A stretch of 33,776 bases of DNA from Halococcus morrhuae DSM 1307 (GCF_000336695.1 NZ_AOMC01000112.1:1-33776); one strand, 5' to 3'. Shown: positions 8,153-16,518, counted from the stretch's first letter. Made by a program: numbers and translations. The notes: generated by a model from the letters alone, not told the origin.

Positions 8153-9277
8153 TTACGGGCCGGGATGGGATGAGAGCGCCGCCACGATCCGTTCACGATC
8201 CGTTTTTGCACTCGTCAGTTCGTCCTCGACCGTACCGGCGGCGAGACGCTCGCGTTCGTTCTCGGTGAGTTCTTCGCGAGCCGTCGCGGCGCGCTGGAGG
8301 CGTCCGTACCGCTCCTCGCGGGTGAACGCACGGAGTTCGTGGAGGGTTTTCACCACGTCGTCCGGCGCGAATCGGCCGACGATCGAGACGAGTTCGTTCA
8401 GGAGAAAGCGACAGTCGAGGGCGGGTGGCGGTGGCCAGCCGATTTCGAGCGCCGTCGCGTCGAGCCCGTCGAGATAGCTCCGGTGGATGGCGACGTTCTT
8501 CCGGAGTCGTTCGGGATCGTCGACGTAGTGGGCGAGCTTCGATGGTGAATAATCGGCGTAGTCGACGAGCTGCGTGAGCGATTCGGTGCCGACGAGGCTC
8601 GTTTCGACGTACTCGCGGAGATCGTCCGGGGGTGAGCGAAACTCCACGAGCGGATACTGTTCGGTGCGCTCGACGAATTTCAGGACGTCGCGCGCGCTCG
8701 CCTCGCTCCTGAACTGTCGAAACGCCGCCCCGACCCGTTCGTTGTAGTTCTCGATGGGTTCTCGAAGATCGTCGATCGGCGCGTCGAGATCGACATCCGA
8801 GAGCGAGGCGAGGCGCTCCAGTTCGGCGATCTCCCCGCCGAGATCGTCGCGGCGGACGACCGCGTGCCGGCGCGCCTCCCGATAGCGTTCGCTGCGTCGC
8901 GCACGCTTATCGAGTAGTTCGACTCGTTCGGCGACCGGCGCGAGTGCCTCACGGGCGGCCGCGAAATCGCTCGCCGAGAGCCGACGCTTGTCGAAGCGAT
9001 CGTTCGCGTCCTCGAACGCCGACCGCAGGGCCAGTTCCTCGTCGAGCGAGTCGACGAGCTCGTCGAACGACTCCTGAAATTCGATGAACGCCTCGAAATC
9101 GCCCGTACCGGTGGCGCGTTCCTCGTAGCTATCGAGCAGCGTCGTCGCGCGATCGTGGGCGTCGGCGAGCGTTTCGAGTTCCGCCTCGCCGTGTTCGGCG
9201 ATCTCGGCGTCGATCGCCTCGCAGGACTCGTGGGCAGCGGCGAGTTCCTCGGCGAGGTCGTCCGTGCTCTCACTCAT
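8153..9277 (-). CDS. Coiled-coil conserved protein of unknown function
   Basis: A 374-residue, very acidic protein. Residues from about 5 to 190 are almost wholly helical with heptad-like Leu/Ala and Glu/Arg patterning, as in [20 protein letters not shown], which predicts long coiled coils. The C-terminal half (about 200-374) looks globular and contains the distinctive strings [21 protein letters not shown] and [13 protein letters not shown] do not recognise a named domain; it resembles a haloarchaeal lineage protein. The ATG at 9277 overlaps the hisI stop by 8 bp on the same strand, so it is almost certainly translated from the hisI transcript, although no role in histidine synthesis can be inferred from that alone. 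Its TAA abuts the glmM TGA with no gap. Confidence 0.8.
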   Translation of the reverse strand: MSESTDDLAEELAAAHESCEAIDAEIAEHGEAELETLADAHDRATTLLDSYEERATGTGDFEAFIEFQESFDELVDSLDEELALRSAFEDANDRFDKRRLSASDFAAAREALAPVAERVELLDKRARRSERYREARRHAVVRRDDLGGEIAELERLASLSDVDLDAPIDDLREPIENYNERVGAAFRQFRSEASARDVLKFVERTEQYPLVEFRSPPDDLREYVETSLVGTESLTQLVDYADYSPSKLAHYVDDPERLRKNVAIHRSYLDGLDATALEIGWPPPPALDCRFLLNELVSIVGRFAPDDVVKTLHELRAFTREERYGRLQRAATAREELTENERERLAAGTVEDELTSAKTDRERIVAALSSHPGP

Positions 9278-9647
9278 ACACGGCGTCGGGATCGAAGACG
9301 CGCTCGCCGACGGTCTCGCCGTCGAGCGTGCGGTAGAAACAGCTCTCGTGGCCAGTGTGACAGGCCCCGCCCTCCTGGCTGACGCGATAGAGGAGGGCGT
9401 CGCCGTCGCAGTCGACCCGTATCTCCTCGACATGTTGGACGTGACCGCTCGATTCGCCCTTCTGCCAGAGCTCGTCGCGGCTGCGGGAGTGGTAGTGAGC
9501 GAGCCCCGTCTCGTGGGTGCGTTCGACGGCTTCCGGAGAAGCGTGGGCGACCATCAGCACCGCCCCGGAGCTCGCGTCCTGGGCGACGATCGTCACCAGC
9601 CCGTCGTCGCCGAAGGCGAGATCGACGGCCGATTCCGTCCGGCTCAT
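9270..9647 (-). CDS. hisI: Phosphoribosyl-AMP cyclohydrolase
   Basis: A 125-residue enzyme of histidine biosynthesis that opens the adenine ring of phosphoribosyl-AMP. The family signature is complete: D79, D81 and D83 in VDCDGDALL bind Mg, while C80 together with C96 and C103 in [14 protein letters not shown] bind Zn. Length and content match the stand-alone archaeal HisI, which lacks the HisE pyrophosphohydrolase domain. The ATG at 9647 is preferred; the longer frame upstream is not conserved in type and runs antisense into the transporter gene. An AAAAGACC stretch about 30 bp upstream may be its promoter. The last 8 bp overlap the start of the coiled-coil gene, indicating translational coupling. 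No other his genes are in the window, as is common in haloarchaea. Confidence 0.95.
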   Translation of the reverse strand: MSRTESAVDLAFGDDGLVTIVAQDASSGAVLMVAHASPEAVERTHETGLAHYHSRSRDELWQKGESSGHVQHVEEIRVDCDGDALLYRVSQEGGACHTGHESCFYRTLDGETVGERVFDPDAVYE

Positions 9648-9724
9648 GGCGCTGACTGGCCGCCTCGCGCGCATAGGTCTTTTGTGTCGCCGAGCGACAG
9701 CGCTTTTTCCCTCCGCGGGAATCC

Positions 9725-9808
9725 ATGACAATGAACAGCATGTACCAATTCCGGTCGGCCGGCTGGGCGTTCGCACGGACGGCACGGTTCCCGGAACGCC
9801 GCCGGTGA
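9725..9808 (+). CDS. Possible 27-codon leader ORF before the PiT-like gene
   Basis: An ATG at 9725 opens a short frame ([18 protein letters not shown] and nine more residues) that ends in TGA at 9806-9808, overlapping the GTG start of the transporter in the arrangement GTGA. In-frame ATGs also occur at 9731 and 9740. The overlap would allow translational coupling or a leader peptide. No Shine-Dalgarno motif is seen, and the peptide is Arg-rich, unlike the acidic proteome, so it may not be made. Confidence 0.25.
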   Translation: MTMNSMYQFRSAGWAFARTARFPERRR

Positions 9809-11019
9809 CGATCGTCCTCCAGGCGTCGGCGTCGCTGCTCGTGGCCGGCGCGGCGGTGCTCGCGAGCCTCGGGATGGCGTGGGCGCTCGGTGCCTCGTCG
9901 AACTCGCCACCCTTTGCCCCGGCGGTTGGCGCGAACGCGCTCCCGACGATGCGCGCAGCCTTCTTCATCGGGACGTTCGCCGCGCTCGGCGCGCTCGCAC
10001 AGGGTGGCAGTATCTCCGAGACGGTCGGCAAGGGGCTCATCGACGGCGTTTCGATCTCGCCGCTGGCCGCGATCGCCGCTCTCCTGACGGCGGCGGGGTT
10101 CATCGCGGTTGGCGTCCGCACCGGCTACCCCATCCCCGCGGCGTTCGCCACGACGGGTGCGGTCGTCGGTGCGGGGCTCGCCCTCGGCGGCGTGCCCGCC
10201 TACGACACCTACCAGCGCCTCGGCATGTTCTGGGTGGCCGTGCCGTTCGTCTCGGCGACGATCGCCTACGTGACGGCGACTCTACTGCGCCGCGACGACG
10301 TCTCCGAGGAACTCAGCGTGTCGCTTCTCAGTGCCGTCGTCGGTTTCGTCTTGGCGAACGTCGAGTTCACGTTCATCCCCGCCGCGAGCGGGACAGGGAC
10401 GCTCGCGGACTACCTCTCGCGCTCGCTCGGCGGTGCGCCGGCTCTGTTCGGGTCGTACGACGCGTTCGCGTTCGGTACGAGCCTCGTGGTCGGTGCTCTG
10501 GTCTTCGTCTTCGTGCGCCGCGAGATGCGCCGCTCGATGGACGCCGGCATCAGGAAGTTCCTGATCGGCCTCGGCGCGATCGTGGCGTTCTCCTCCGGCG
10601 GCAGCCAGGTCGGACTCGCCACCGGCCCGCTTGAGCCGTTGTTCGCCTCGTTCGGAACGCCCGGGATCGTCCTGCTCGGGCTCGGGGCGCTCGGCATCCT
10701 CCTCGGTGCCTGGATGGGATCGCCACGCCTGCTCCAGGCCGTCTCGCGCGAGTACTCCCAACTCGGCGTTCGGCGATCGATCGCGGCGCTGATCCCCGGC
10801 TTTCTCATCGCACAGACCGCCATCGCGCTCGGGATCCCGTTCTCGTTCAACAACGTCATCATCGGCGGCGTCATCGGCAGCGGTCTCGTCGTGGGCTCGG
10901 CGGGCGTCTCGGCGCGCAAGATCGGGTTCACCGTCCTCGCCTGGCTCGGCACGCTCGTCGGAACGCTCGCCGTCGGGTTCGGACTGTATCGCGGACTGGC
11001 GCTGGTCGTCGGCGCGTAA
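9805..11019 (+). CDS. Inorganic phosphate transporter, PiT-like
   Basis: A roughly 404-residue polytopic membrane protein with about ten hydrophobic segments. Two inverted halves carry PiT-like signatures: an N-terminal [20 protein letters not shown] followed by [15 protein letters not shown], and a C-terminal [17 protein letters not shown] followed by [14 protein letters not shown], which parallels the repeated GANDVANAFG/TI..GI signatures of phosphate permeases. The likely role is ion-coupled phosphate uptake; sulfate is possible since relatives use it. A short charged loop ([11 protein letters not shown]) separates the halves. The start is taken as the GTG at 9805 because it places the first membrane helix immediately after the N-terminus; no ATG is available in this frame nearby. 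It overlaps a possible leader ORF and converges with the cstA-type gene, leaving 6 bp. Confidence 0.85.
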   Translation: MTIVLQASASLLVAGAAVLASLGMAWALGASSNSPPFAPAVGANALPTMRAAFFIGTFAALGALAQGGSISETVGKGLIDGVSISPLAAIAALLTAAGFIAVGVRTGYPIPAAFATTGAVVGAGLALGGVPAYDTYQRLGMFWVAVPFVSATIAYVTATLLRRDDVSEELSVSLLSAVVGFVLANVEFTFIPAASGTGTLADYLSRSLGGAPALFGSYDAFAFGTSLVVGALVFVFVRREMRRSMDAGIRKFLIGLGAIVAFSSGGSQVGLATGPLEPLFASFGTPGIVLLGLGALGILLGAWMGSPRLLQAVSREYSQLGVRRSIAALIPGFLIAQTAIALGIPFSFNNVIIGGVIGSGLVVGSAGVSARKIGFTVLAWLGTLVGTLAVGFGLYRGLALVVGA

Positions 11020-11025
11020 CGCGGT

Positions 11026-12978
11026 TCAGTCGTCGCCCGGCTCACTTCCGGAAGACTCGCTCCCCTCGTCTTCCGACGCCTGCTCGCGGCTTCGCCGCTC
11101 GCCCGGCTCGCGGGAGCTTCGCTCCCGCGCCGTTCGAGAACCGTCGGTTTGCTCACCCCCGTCGGCGACGGCGGTGCCCGCGTCGCCGCGGACGTTTCTG
11201 ACGTTGGTGATGCCGAGATAGAGCAGTCCCAGCGTGAGCCCGACGAGCACGATCGCCACCACGCTCTGGAGCGCGAGCGATGCGGCCGCGACCGCCCCGC
11301 CGGCCTCGCCCGCGAGGATCGTCTGTGGATTGCGGACGACGCCGATCCACAGCAGCGCGACGACCGTGACGCCGATCATGAACACGAGTGGCACGCCCGT
11401 GCTGATGAGCTGCTTGTTGTCGCTCCAGTTGGCGAGCCAGACCGTCGCGACCAGCAGCGCGAGCGCCGCGAGCGTCTGGTTCGCGCCCCCGAACAGCGGC
11501 CAGATGTTCTCCCACGTGCCGCTGGCGACGAGCGCGTAGCCGCCGACCGCGAGGATGCCGGTGCTCACGTAGCGGTTGACCGCGAGCTTCTGGGTGCTCG
11601 TCTCGGGCGTGCCGACGATCTCTTCGAGCATGTAGCGACCCAGCCGTGCCGCGGTGTCGGTGCTCGTCAGCAGGAAGCTCGCGAACACCAGCCCGATGAA
11701 CGCTGCCGCCGCGAGCATCGGAATGCCGAGCGCCGTGAGCAGCGCGCCACCGCCGGCCGGGAAGGTGACGAGCGCCGCGTCGAGCGACCCGGTGGACGTA
11801 GCGATGATCGAGACCGCGATGACCGCCGTCACCGCGAGCAGCCCCTCGCCGAGCATCGCGCCGTAGCCGATCGGCCGGGCGTCGCTCTCCCTGTTCAACT
11901 GCTTGGCCGTCGTCCCCGAGGAGACCAGCGAATGAAAGCCGCTGATCGTCCCGCAGGCGATGGTGACGAACAGGAACGGGAAGATCGGGCCGAGCGCGGG
12001 ATGGACGAAACCGGTGAAGGGCGCGATCTGCGTTTCGAGCGAGCTTACCGTCACGTCGATGCCCGCCGCCGGCACCACGACGTCCACAGGACTGAAGCCG
12101 ATGAGTGAGCCGACGATCACCGCGAGCAGCATGCCGCCGACGCCGGTATAGAGCAGGCTCGACGTGAGGAAATCGCGCGGCTGGAGCAACACCCACACCG
12201 GGAGCACGCTCGCGGCGAACGCGTACAGAACTGTCACGAGGATCCACGCGGCCACGTTCGGGTTGATCGCCCCCGCGAGCGGTAGCCAGTCGAGCGCGCT
12301 CCCGAACAGGACGACCGTGCCCGCGGGCAGGCCGTCGCGGGCGGCCAGCGCGATCGGGTATTCGAGGCCGACCCAGACGCCGGCGAACACCGCCGCGACG
12401 AACACCACCGCTCCCGGGAGGAAGGGGAGGTTCAACTGGTAGAGATAGATGCCGAAGACGACCGCGAGTGCGATGTAGAGCACCGACGCCGTCGCCGCCT
12501 GCGGGAACGCGTCGAAGATGCTGCCGATGAGGAAGGCGAAGGCCGCGATGACCAGGATGATAGTCAAGAAGGCGAACCAGAGCAGCATGTCCTTGCCGCG
12601 CTCGCCGACGTACTCGCCGATGATGTAGCCGATCGACTTCCCCTCGTGGCGCATGCTCGACGACAGCGACATGAAGTCGTGGACCGCGCCGAAGAGGGGG
12701 TTGCCGACGGCGATCCAGAGGATCGCCGGCAGCCAGCCGAAGGCCGCCGCCGCGGTGATCGGGCCGGCGATCGGCGCGCCGCCGGCGATCGACGAGTAGT
12801 GATGACCGAGCAGTACCGACCGCTGTGAGGGGACGTACTCCTGTCCGTCACGGTACTTGTGTGCCGGCGTCTCGCGGTCGTCGTCGAGATCGACGAACCG
12901 CGCGAGATAGCGCGAGTAGCCGACGTAGCCGATCGTGAACGTGACGAGCGCCAGGAGGACGAGCCAGAGTACCTGCAT
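11026..12978 (-). CDS. cstA: Carbon starvation protein CstA-family transporter
   Basis: A 650-residue membrane protein of the CstA family, implicated in bacteria in peptide and pyruvate uptake under carbon limitation. Family signatures are clear: GHHYSSIAGGAPIAGPITA, LWIAVGNPLFGAVHDFMSLS, RHEGKSIGYIIGEYVG, then about 16-18 membrane helices, CGTISGFHSLVSSGTTAKQL in the middle and FGGANQTLAALALLVATVWL near the end. The last 55 or so residues form a charged, Glu/Ser/Arg-rich cytoplasmic-like tail encoded by DNA full of small inverted repeats, unlike the rest of the gene. The ATG at 12978 gives a full N-terminus. In the 84-bp gap to arsA a CTTAAG box lies about 35 bp upstream. The substrate in this organism is not evident. 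Confidence 0.93.
   Translation of the reverse strand: MQVLWLVLLALVTFTIGYVGYSRYLARFVDLDDDRETPAHKYRDGQEYVPSQRSVLLGHHYSSIAGGAPIAGPITAAAAFGWLPAILWIAVGNPLFGAVHDFMSLSSSMRHEGKSIGYIIGEYVGERGKDMLLWFAFLTIILVIAAFAFLIGSIFDAFPQAATASVLYIALAVVFGIYLYQLNLPFLPGAVVFVAAVFAGVWVGLEYPIALAARDGLPAGTVVLFGSALDWLPLAGAINPNVAAWILVTVLYAFAASVLPVWVLLQPRDFLTSSLLYTGVGGMLLAVIVGSLIGFSPVDVVVPAAGIDVTVSSLETQIAPFTGFVHPALGPIFPFLFVTIACGTISGFHSLVSSGTTAKQLNRESDARPIGYGAMLGEGLLAVTAVIAVSIIATSTGSLDAALVTFPAGGGALLTALGIPMLAAAAFIGLVFASFLLTSTDTAARLGRYMLEEIVGTPETSTQKLAVNRYVSTGILAVGGYALVASGTWENIWPLFGGANQTLAALALLVATVWLANWSDNKQLISTGVPLVFMIGVTVVALLWIGVVRNPQTILAGEAGGAVAAASLALQSVVAIVLVGLTLGLLYLGITNVRNVRGDAGTAVADGGEQTDGSRTARERSSREPGERRSREQASEDEGSESSGSEPGDD
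11086..11128. repeat. Triloop inverted repeats within the cstA 3' end
   Basis: Two small perfect hairpins with TTC loops lie in the coding DNA for the CstA tail: GCGGC-ttc-GCCGC (11086-11098) and GCGGGAGC-ttc-GCTCCCGC (11110-11128). Their style matches the hairpins of the intergenic repeats in this window, suggesting that repeat DNA has been absorbed into the reading frame. Confidence 0.6.
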
Positions 12979-13062
12979 GGTAGTTGTCCACAGTAATCAA
13001 TGGAAAACGACGACTTAAGCGTTGGCCTCGGTATCGGTGGTCACATTCCGGAAGAATCGCGG

Positions 13063-14037
13063 TCAGGGGGTCGGTTCGGTCGCGACTTCGATATCGAGTT
13101 CGGCCGCGACCTCGGCGAGCAGGTCGCCCTTGATCTCGGCGACGCGAGTTTCGATCGTCCCGCGCACCGGCGGGGCGAACTCCTCGCGCACGGTCGCGAC
13201 GCGCTCGCGCTCGTTCGCACAGCGCTCGCGGAGGTAGCGTGCGCCGCGACCGTCCTCGCCGTCGTCGGGGTCGGGCGTCAGGCGGTTGATGAGCAATCCG
13301 CCAACCGAGAGACCGTATTCGTCGAGATCGTCGAGCGCGCGATCGGTCTCGCGCAGCGAGAGCTCGTCGGGGTTCATAACGAGGAAGAAGGTCGCCCGCT
13401 CGCGGAGCGCGTGGCCGGCGAATTCGAACATCTCCTTGCGTTCGCACAAGCGTTCGATGATCGGATCGTCGTCGATCCGCCGGCGGGCCTCGCGACCGCC
13501 GATGGCCGCCCGTTCGTAGAGATCGATGCTCTCGGTGCGCTTGTCGATGAGGCGGGCGATCCAGTCGTCGAGGAACTCGGGGAGTGAGAGCAGGCGGAGC
13601 GCCCCGCCCGTCGGTGCGGTGTCGAAAACGACGCGGTCGTGGTCGCTGTCGCGCATCACGCCGATGAACCGGTCGAACAGCGCGGCCTCGTACGCACCGG
13701 GGGTCTGATGGGCGAGTTCGATCTGTTTGTCGATCTCGTTGACCATCGCGGGGCTCACCTGATCGGCGAGCGCGCGCTTGGTCTCCATCAGGTGTTCAGA
13801 GACCTCCTCGTCGGGGTCGATCTCCATCGCCGAGAGCCCGTCGTGGCCCTCGACGGGTCGGGGTTCGTCGCCGAACTCCTGGTCGAACACGTCGGCGGTG
13901 CTGTGGGCCGGATCGGTCGAGACCACGAGCGTGTCGAGGCCCGCGCGGGCACACTTGAGCGCGTACGCACAGGAGACGGTGGTCTTGCCGACGCCGCCCT
14001 TGCCACCGAAGAAGACGAACTCCCTCACGATAGCCAC
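13063..14037 (-). CDS. ArsA/Get3-like anion-transporting ATPase
   Basis: A 324-residue single-domain P-loop ATPase of the ArsA/Get3 family. The deviant Walker A loop GKGGVGKT is at 12-19, the A-loop DPAHS at 42-46, and the switch II region reads DTAPTGGALRLL from D139, where most ArsA/Get3 proteins have DTAPTGHTLRLL. Family members either power arsenite efflux or receive tail-anchored proteins; no ars genes are adjacent, and the family's Cys-x2-Cys pair is missing (only single Cys residues), so a Get3-like or other regulatory role is more likely. The start is the GTG at 14037, four bases after the stop of the 98-residue partner gene; the GTG at 14028 is an alternative. The pair looks like an operon driven from a TATA box at about 14366. 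Confidence 0.85.
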   Translation of the reverse strand: MAIVREFVFFGGKGGVGKTTVSCAYALKCARAGLDTLVVSTDPAHSTADVFDQEFGDEPRPVEGHDGLSAMEIDPDEEVSEHLMETKRALADQVSPAMVNEIDKQIELAHQTPGAYEAALFDRFIGVMRDSDHDRVVFDTAPTGGALRLLSLPEFLDDWIARLIDKRTESIDLYERAAIGGREARRRIDDDPIIERLCERKEMFEFAGHALRERATFFLVMNPDELSLRETDRALDDLDEYGLSVGGLLINRLTPDPDDGEDGRGARYLRERCANERERVATVREEFAPPVRGTIETRVAEIKGDLLAEVAAELDIEVATEPTP

Positions 14038-14041
14038 TCCA

Positions 14042-14338
14042 TCAGAAGTGATACTGCTGGCCCTTGCGTTCGATGAGCGTGTCGCGATCCCAGAGCCGGC
14101 GTTCCCAGCCCTGGAACTCCTCGGCGAGGTAGGGAAGCAGTTCGGCGGTGTAGTAGGAGACGGGGCTCGGGATCCCGAAGGCGTCGGCGAAACAGGCGAG
14201 CATGAACACGTCGTCGGTGTCCTCGGCTTCCTTCTCGATCAGCTCGAACGCCGGCCCCTCGATCATCCCGTGATAGAGCCCGTGCAGCCACTCCTCGATG
14301 ATCTCGCGATAGGTCGCGATGCGGTCTGCGAGCGCCAT
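14042..14338 (-). CDS. Small helical protein, partner of the ArsA-like gene
   Basis: A 98-residue soluble protein, predicted mostly helical and rich in aromatic residues (REIIEEWLHGLYHGMIEG, SYYTAELLPYLAEEFQGWER). I do not recognise a family. It has no cysteine pair, metal motif or membrane segment. Its stop codon is 4 bp before the GTG of the ArsA-like ATPase on the same strand, and its ATG at 14338 has a TATA-like box 28 bp upstream, so it is the first gene of a two-gene transcript. This arrangement suggests a client, adaptor or regulator of the ATPase, but that is inference. Confidence 0.75.
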   Translation of the reverse strand: MALADRIATYREIIEEWLHGLYHGMIEGPAFELIEKEAEDTDDVFMLACFADAFGIPSPVSYYTAELLPYLAEEFQGWERRLWDRDTLIERKGQQYHF

Positions 14339-14361
14339 GACACGAGAACGACTCGCACGCA

Positions 14362-14369
14362 CTTAAACG
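14362..14369 (-). promoter_or_regulatory. TATA box of the small-protein/ArsA-like pair
   Basis: GTTTAAGT-type box on the minus strand, about 28 bp before the ATG at 14338, consistent with a leaderless mRNA covering both genes. Confidence 0.5.
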
Positions 14370-14394
14370 ACCGCCGGCTCGATGATCCGTTCGC

Positions 14395-14619
14395 TCAGCA
14401 GGCACAGCCGGTCGTCGAGGGCGAGCGCTCGAACTCCATCATCGCGCCGCAGTCGGGACAGTCCGGCGGTTCCTCACCTTTGACATCGACGTCACGAACC
14501 CGCTCGGCGCAGTCGTGACACCAGTAGGCATCCTTCGAGCCGTCGCCCTTTCCACCACCGCGGTTGGCCGACTCGGTCGAGGCCTGCAGCGCCTCCTTGA
14601 TCGTGTTAGTGAACCCCAT
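14395..14619 (-). CDS. Small zinc-ribbon protein
   Basis: A 74-residue protein with a flexible Gly-rich N-terminus and a zinc ribbon formed by C34-x2-C37 (WCHDC) and C54-x2-C57 (DCPDC). It ends in an additional Cys-Ala-Cys (C72, C74). Such small zinc-finger proteins are abundant in haloarchaea and generally uncharacterised; the N-terminal part (GFTNTIKEALQAS) may be a helix used for protein contact. The ATG at 14619 sits 26 bp after a GGATTTATCC box, supporting the start and a leaderless mRNA. It is followed on the same strand, after a gap of 33 bp, by the 14338 gene, which has its own promoter. Confidence 0.8.
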   Translation of the reverse strand: MGFTNTIKEALQASTESANRGGGKGDGSKDAYWCHDCAERVRDVDVKGEEPPDCPDCGAMMEFERSPSTTGCAC

Positions 14620-14641
14620 ACAGCGCGTTCGGGCGAGGACG

Positions 14642-14649
14642 GATAAATC
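14642..14649 (-). promoter_or_regulatory. TATA box of the zinc-ribbon gene
   Basis: GATTTATC on the minus strand, centred about 26 bp upstream of the ATG at 14619. Confidence 0.55.
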
Positions 14650-14708
14650 CGTGTGCGGCTGTGCGCACGCGATACACGGGCGTCACTCGAACAGGAATCA
14701 CTCGGCTC

Positions 14709-15116
14709 TCACTCCACGTCGTCGGCGAGACGGGAGAGCGCTCGCTGGAGCTCGCCGCGGCGCTTCCAGGCGGCCACGCGGTCGGTGAGCGACGCGAGGG
14801 GGAGTCCGGCGCTCACCCGCGAGCGCATCCGGACGCTGGTGCCCTGATCCCTCGGCTCGTACGTGATCGTCGTTTCGAGCGTTTCCAGCGGGCCATCGCC
14901 ACGCTGTTCGTAGGTCAGCCCCTCGTCGTCGAGTTCGAAGGCGAGCGCGAGTTCGACCCCGCGCGAGCCGGCGATGACGAGCCACCCCTCGTCGGTGTCC
15001 TCGACCTCGTAGACGGTAAAACTCCCCTCGTACTCGACGAGCGACCGCGGTGTGAGCGCGCGCTCGACGGTCGCCGGCGTTGCCCGGACGAACCGCGACG
15101 CGCTGACCTCGCGCAT
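14709..15116 (-). CDS. SRPBCC (START-like) family protein
   Basis: A 135-residue protein with the layout of polyketide-cyclase/START-like SRPBCC domains: an N-terminal strand and helix (VSASRFVRATPATVERALTP), alternating strands through the middle (GSFTVYEVEDTDEGWLVIAG, ELALAFELDDEGLTYEQRG, ETTITYEPRDQGTSVRMRSR) and a long C-terminal helix (SLTDRVAAWKRRGELQRALSRLADD). These domains bind hydrophobic ligands; the ligand is unknown. The ATG at 15116 lies 14 bp after the stop of the membrane-protein gene on the same strand, so the two probably form an operon. Confidence 0.75.
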   Translation of the reverse strand: MREVSASRFVRATPATVERALTPRSLVEYEGSFTVYEVEDTDEGWLVIAGSRGVELALAFELDDEGLTYEQRGDGPLETLETTITYEPRDQGTSVRMRSRVSAGLPLASLTDRVAAWKRRGELQRALSRLADDVE

Positions 15117-15130
15117 ACGGCTATCATGGG

Positions 15131-15451
15131 TCAGGGCACCAAAAACGGCAGCGATAGCAGCGCGAGCAGCGCCAGGAGCACGGCGGCCGCGTACACCAGC
15201 CGACGGAGGCGTCGCTCGGGTGGTATCTCGCCGCGCAGCTCCGGGCGCGTCGTCAGCACCATCTGATGATAGGCAGCGGCTGTGGCGCACACAAAGAGGA
15301 GCGTCGAAACGACGACCGCGATCGGTAGCGAGAGCCCGAGCGCCAGCAGATAGATCGGCCCGTACGAGAAGCTCACGAGGAAGGCGAACGACGAGACGAC
15401 GAGAAACGGCACCGGATCGACCGGCGTCCCGTGACGGTTCGTGAGCTTCAT
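15131..15451 (-). CDS. Small membrane protein of unknown function
   Basis: A 106-residue protein with three predicted membrane segments, at about 12-32 (VPFLVVSSFAFLVSFSYG), 34-60 and 86-104, separated by a basic loop (TTRPELRGEIPPERRLRR). No family is recognised. The ATG at 15451 is supported by an AT-rich ACGTATTCAC box about 26 bp upstream. It lies directly before the SRPBCC gene, suggesting that the two act together, possibly at the membrane. Confidence 0.7.
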   Translation of the reverse strand: MKLTNRHGTPVDPVPFLVVSSFAFLVSFSYGPIYLLALGLSLPIAVVVSTLLFVCATAAAYHQMVLTTRPELRGEIPPERRLRRLVYAAAVLLALLALLSLPFLVP

Positions 15452-15581
15452 GGCGGCCGTACGCTGGCTGCGTGAATACGTTGTCGGCCGACCTCATCCC
15501 TCGGAGCGCCGATCCGCATCCAGGGAGCATTCCCTGTCCGGGGTTGGTGTGGACGAATGTGGGATGTGGCTGGACCGACAG

Positions 15582-15589
15582 TATATAAT
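15582..15589 (+). promoter_or_regulatory. TATA box of the 59-residue membrane protein gene
   Basis: TATATAAT, a near-ideal archaeal TATA box, is centred about 28 bp upstream of the ATG at 15614. It decides this start over earlier in-frame codons, which would lie upstream of the box. Confidence 0.7.
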
Positions 15590-15613
15590 CCGGCCGGACC
15601 GTTGTGTGGAACG

Positions 15614-15793
15614 ATGGCCTCGGACGGTGACATCCGCGTTCTGCTCGTGCTCGATCTGCTGCTCTCGGCGGTGTTCGGGACGGTCATCGTGTGGGGGCTT
15701 TCGCTGCTCGGCGTGCTCGCCTTCTCGCTGCGGACGGCGGCGCTCGCGACGCTGGTGATCGCGCTCGTCACCTATCTGGCCGTGCTGCGTTGA
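15614..15793 (+). CDS. Small two-helix membrane protein
   Basis: A 59-residue protein consisting almost wholly of two hydrophobic segments (about 9-32 and 35-56) with a short Arg-containing turn between them. The N-terminus is MASDGDIRV. No family is recognised. A strong TATA box precedes the ATG. It is followed on the same strand by upp, which has its own promoter in the 50-bp gap, so co-function is not implied. Confidence 0.65.
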   Translation: MASDGDIRVLLVLDLLLSAVFGTVIVWGLSLLGVLAFSLRTAALATLVIALVTYLAVLR

Positions 15794-15813
15794 GGCGGTG
15801 GCTGATGAGATGA

Positions 15814-15820
15814 TTTTATA
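15814..15820 (+). promoter_or_regulatory. TATA box of upp
   Basis: TTTTATA, centred about 27 bp upstream of the upp ATG at 15844, in the spacing expected for a leaderless haloarchaeal transcript. Confidence 0.65.
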
Positions 15821-15843
15821 CGCGCGGGGGAACCCGCTCTACC

Positions 15844-16518
15844 ATGCCCATCTCCGAGCGCGATTCGGCCTCGCTCATCACGCACGCACTGGCGCGAGAC
15901 ACGCTCTCACGACTGCGAAGCGCCGATATGGAACAGGTTGCCTTCCGAAAAGGGCTCGTCAAACTCGGCCGCATCTGTGGCTACGAGATCATCGACGGCG
16001 CGATGGAGACCGAATACGTCTCGATCACGACGCCGCTGGCCGAGACCACCGGCGAGCGCGTCAAGGGTCTCGACGACGTCGTCATCGTCAACGTTCTCCG
16101 CGCGGCGACGCCGTTCGTCGAGGGGCTGCTGAAGGCCTTCCCGCGGGCCAAACAGGGCGTCATCTCGGCGGGCCGCGACGAGGAAGCCGGCATGACCGAC
16201 GGCGAGTTCCCCATCACCATCGACTACACCAAACTCCCCGAGATCACCGCCGAGGACACCGTGATCGTTGCCGATCCGATGCTCGCCACCGGCTCGACGA
16301 TGTGCACAGTACTGGAACACGTCCTCGCCGACGCGCCCGAGCCCGAGGACCTGTTCGTTCTCTCGGCGGTCAGCGCACCCGACGGCCTGCTTCGGGTCGG
16401 CGAACGGTTCCCCGAGGCCGACCTCCTCACCGTGAGCATCGACGAGCGCCTCGACGAGAACGGCTTCATCGTTCCGGGACTCGGCGATGCTGGCGACCGT
16501 GCGTTCCGGACCCAGTAA
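15844..16518 (+). CDS. upp: Uracil phosphoribosyltransferase
   Basis: A 224-residue type I phosphoribosyltransferase that salvages uracil to UMP using PRPP. The PRPP-binding loop is DPMLATGST at 144-152 and the C-terminal uracil-binding segment reads [14 protein letters not shown], both typical of Upp. The N-terminal [15 protein letters not shown] and the central [14 protein letters not shown] are also family-typical. The ATG at 15844 is backed by a TATA box 27 bp upstream. It converges with rlmE with a 96-bp gap that holds no recognised terminator. Its PRPP substrate is made by the prs product encoded at 4680-5525. Confidence 0.96.
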   Translation: MPISERDSASLITHALARDTLSRLRSADMEQVAFRKGLVKLGRICGYEIIDGAMETEYVSITTPLAETTGERVKGLDDVVIVNVLRAATPFVEGLLKAFPRAKQGVISAGRDEEAGMTDGEFPITIDYTKLPEITAEDTVIVADPMLATGSTMCTVLEHVLADAPEPEDLFVLSAVSAPDGLLRVGERFPEADLLTVSIDERLDENGFIVPGLGDAGDRAFRTQ

